Positions 34,476-35,578 of a stretch of 35,578 bases of DNA are shown here, piece by piece (positions within the stretch are counted from its first letter, which is position 1; every line of letters begins with the position of its first letter). The notes beneath the pieces were generated by a model that was not told the origin of the DNA, searched no databases, and was given only the letters and a program-made list of their open reading frames with translations. Both the position numbers and the translations under genes were made by a program. Origin of the DNA: Micromonospora craterilacus (GTDB lineage: Bacteria > Actinomycetota > Actinomycetes > Mycobacteriales > Micromonosporaceae); contig NZ_POTY01000039.1 in the NCBI RefSeq assembly GCF_003236315.1, forward strand, positions 1 to 35,578. Reading direction: 5' to 3'.

Positions 34476-34943
34476 ATGCGCGTCTACCTGGGATCCGATC
34501 ACGCCGGTTTCGAGCTGAAGGTGCACCTGGCCAACCACCTCGCCAAGGAGGGGTACGAGGTGGTCGACGTCGGCCCGCACGTCTACGACGCCGACGACGA
34601 CTACCCGGCCTTCTGCCTGCACGCCGGCACCCGAGTGGTGGCGGACCCGGGCAGCCTGGGTGTGGTCATCGGTGGCTCGGGCAACGGTGAGCAGATCGCC
34701 GCGAACAAGGTGGCCGGGGTGCGGGCGGCGCTGGCCTGGAGCGTGGAGACCGCCCAACTGGGCCGGCAGCACAACGACGCCAACCTGGTCGCCGTCGGGG
34801 CCCGCCAGCACACCCTCGACGAGGCCACCGCCATCGTCGAGGCGTTCCTGACCACCGCCTTCTCCGGCAGCGAGCGGCACGCGCGCCGCATCGCCCAGGT
34901 GGCCGAGTACGAGCAGACCCAGCAGCTGCCCGAACTACCCTGA
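34476..34943 (+). CDS. rpiB: Ribose-5-phosphate isomerase B
   Basis: The 155-residue enzyme interconverts ribose 5-phosphate and ribulose 5-phosphate in the pentose phosphate pathway. It shows YLGSDHAGFELK at the phosphate and ring-opening site, VVIGGSGNGEQIAANKVAGVRA as the anion-hole loop, RQHNDANLVAVGAR, and a C-terminal helix with SERHARRIAQVAEYE. As in the M. tuberculosis enzyme, the loop has Ser where many RpiB proteins have the base Cys, and a Glu is thought to take its place (Glu in GNGEQIAANK). The ATG at 34476 lacks a good ribosome site; CAGACT about seven bases upstream may be a -10 for a leaderless message. Confidence 0.95.
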   Translation: MRVYLGSDHAGFELKVHLANHLAKEGYEVVDVGPHVYDADDDYPAFCLHAGTRVVADPGSLGVVIGGSGNGEQIAANKVAGVRAALAWSVETAQLGRQHNDANLVAVGARQHTLDEATAIVEAFLTTAFSGSERHARRIAQVAEYEQTQQLPELP

Positions 34944-35036
34944 CCCTTCTCCCGGCCCGCCTCACACCCGGCCGAGAAACGATCCGCATGACCCTTCTCC
35001 GGCCTGGCTGATGCCCAGCCCGGGGACGATCCGGCA
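34941..35036. repeat. Degenerate 48-bp direct duplication starting at the rpiB stop
   Basis: Two units of 48 bases, 34941-34988 and 34989-35036, both open with TGACCCTTCTCC and close with ACGATCCG(G)CA-like sequence. The first TGA is the rpiB stop. Unit one holds a hairpin (34947-34957 with 34970-34978, nine pairs and a two-base bulge) that may end rpiB transcription. Unit two has a different centre with CTGG(GCATCAG)CCAG-like pairing. Confidence 0.6.
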
Positions 35037-35046
35037 GGATCACGTT

Positions 35047-35101
35047 CGATCCTGGATCGAGTGGCTTCGCCTTGAGCCTGAGGCCACTCGATCCAGGATC
35101 G
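35047..35101. repeat. 19-bp perfect inverted repeat, likely bidirectional terminator
   Basis: CGATCCTGGATCGAGTGGC at 35047-35065 is repeated in exact inverse at 35083-35101, with 17 bases between. A few more pairs extend outward. Each arm itself contains CGATCC-x-GGATCG, a near palindrome. It lies between rpiB and the convergent gene at the right end and would fold into a strong hairpin from either strand. Confidence 0.8.
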
Positions 35102-35151
35102 AGCACGATCTCCCTGCGGCGCGGTGCCCGCGTGGGCCTTGGGCTCACGGC

Positions 35152-35228
35152 GTGCGCGCTCTGCACGCGGTGCGCGCTCTGCACGCGGTGCGCGCTCTGC
35201 ACGCGGTGCGCGCTCTGCGCGGTGCGCG
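35152..35228. repeat. 18-bp tandem repeat, about four copies
   Basis: The unit GTGCGCGCTCTGCACGCG starts at 35152, 35170, 35188 and 35206; a shortened fifth copy starts at 35222. The first three are identical. Each unit border holds GCAC(GCG)GTGC, a tiny hairpin. The array ends 11 bases before the stop of the right-end gene. Confidence 0.9.
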
Positions 35229-35238
35229 TGTCCTCGGG

Positions 35239-35562
35239 TCAGCGCCGGGGCAGCTCGTCGCGGGGGGTCCAGTTGCGCCGCACGATGACGATCCGCGCGG
35301 CCGCCGCGGCGAGATCCTCGTCGGTGGGGCGGGCGGCGTCCCGGGCCCGCATCGCCGCGGTCACGCTCACCTGTGACGAGCCGGAGCCGACCAGCCCGCG
35401 CAGCCCTCGCTCGCCCTCTTCGGCGGTGCCGTTGCGCCGTCCCCGAGCCGGTTCACCACCGTCGTGTACCCCCGCGGTTGTCGCGGACGCGTCCACATCC
35501 CCACCGCTGTCCTGCCCGCCGTGGTGCCGGTGCCGTCGCCGCCGTCGCCCCTCGTCCGCCAC
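35239..35562 (-). CDS. Unrecognised small protein with basic N-terminus
   Basis: From the GTG at 35562 the protein has 107 residues. It opens with a very basic stretch (GRRRRRHRHH), continues with a Gly/Asp/Glu-rich linker, and ends in a more ordered part: SVTAAMRARDAARPTDEDLA, then AAAARIVIVRRNWTPRDELP. There is no signal peptide or membrane helix. I do not recognise the family. The last 45 residues look like a small helical domain. GGAG sits close before the start, and a TACGGT hexamer six bases upstream may instead be a -10 for a leaderless message. Confidence 0.6.
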   Translation of the reverse strand: MADEGRRRRRHRHHGGQDSGGDVDASATTAGVHDGGEPARGRRNGTAEEGERGLRGLVGSGSSQVSVTAAMRARDAARPTDEDLAAAAARIVIVRRNWTPRDELPRR

Positions 35563-35578
35563 TCTCCGACCGTACCCC

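Noticed and set aside
35011..35376. Plus-strand ORF containing VRALHA repeats
   Set aside because: The repeat peptide only reflects the 18-bp DNA repeat; no ribosome site, and it overlaps the better minus-strand gene.

Overview
The window is very G+C-rich DNA with dense gene packing, many GTG and TTG starts and frequent four-base start/stop overlaps (ATGA, GTGA). With a GlbO-type globin, an Rv2466c-like thioredoxin-fold protein, EttA, a class F-type sortase and a kynurenine/meta-cleavage operon, it points to an actinomycete. Codon use and several repeats suggest Micromonosporaceae (Micromonospora or a close relative). This placement is inference, not a database result.

Left part (1-12.4 kb): a truncated secreted lysozyme-fold-like protein; a 684-bp gene-free stretch with a 56-bp tandem repeat; a two-gene trehalose operon (otsA, then an otsB phosphatase fused to a GH15 glycosidase); and, divergently, ettA followed by a hotdog thioesterase and an unrecognised gene. 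A YbjN-like gene comes next. A long imperfect palindrome separates it from a convergent glbO and MFS exporter pair. An MscS channel gene follows.

Middle (12.6-15.3 kb): an HNH nuclease gene, a 21-bp tandem repeat that starts at its stop codon, a convergent sortase gene with a secreted likely substrate just upstream, and an Lrp/AsnC regulator.

Core (15.4-26.1 kb): eleven genes on the plus strand, all overlapping or separated by no more than about 10 bases (kynU and kmo being joined by a 27-codon ORF), encode a nearly complete route from tryptophan to pyruvate and acetyl-CoA. Their products are a TDO-family enzyme, kynureninase, kynurenine 3-monooxygenase, 2-aminomuconate semialdehyde dehydrogenase, vinylpyruvate hydratase, acylating acetaldehyde dehydrogenase, hydroxyoxovalerate aldolase, 4-oxalocrotonate decarboxylase, 2-aminomuconate deaminase, 3-hydroxyanthranilate dioxygenase and ACMS decarboxylase. 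The Lrp gene is divergent and a likely regulator. No classical N-formylkynurenine formamidase is seen. The TDO-family protein has Ser where TDOs normally have the distal His.

Right part (26.1-35.6 kb): a vapBC toxin-antitoxin pair with an AT-rich leaderless-type promoter, an amidase-signature enzyme, a small membrane protein, a DUF5130-like protein, strong convergent terminators, pepN, a divergent Rv2466c-like protein with a CPWA active site, a small basic protein, a DUF1015 protein, rpiB, a stretch rich in direct, inverted and tandem repeats, and a small unrecognised gene. I saw no tRNA, rRNA, CRISPR array, insertion sequence or phage gene.
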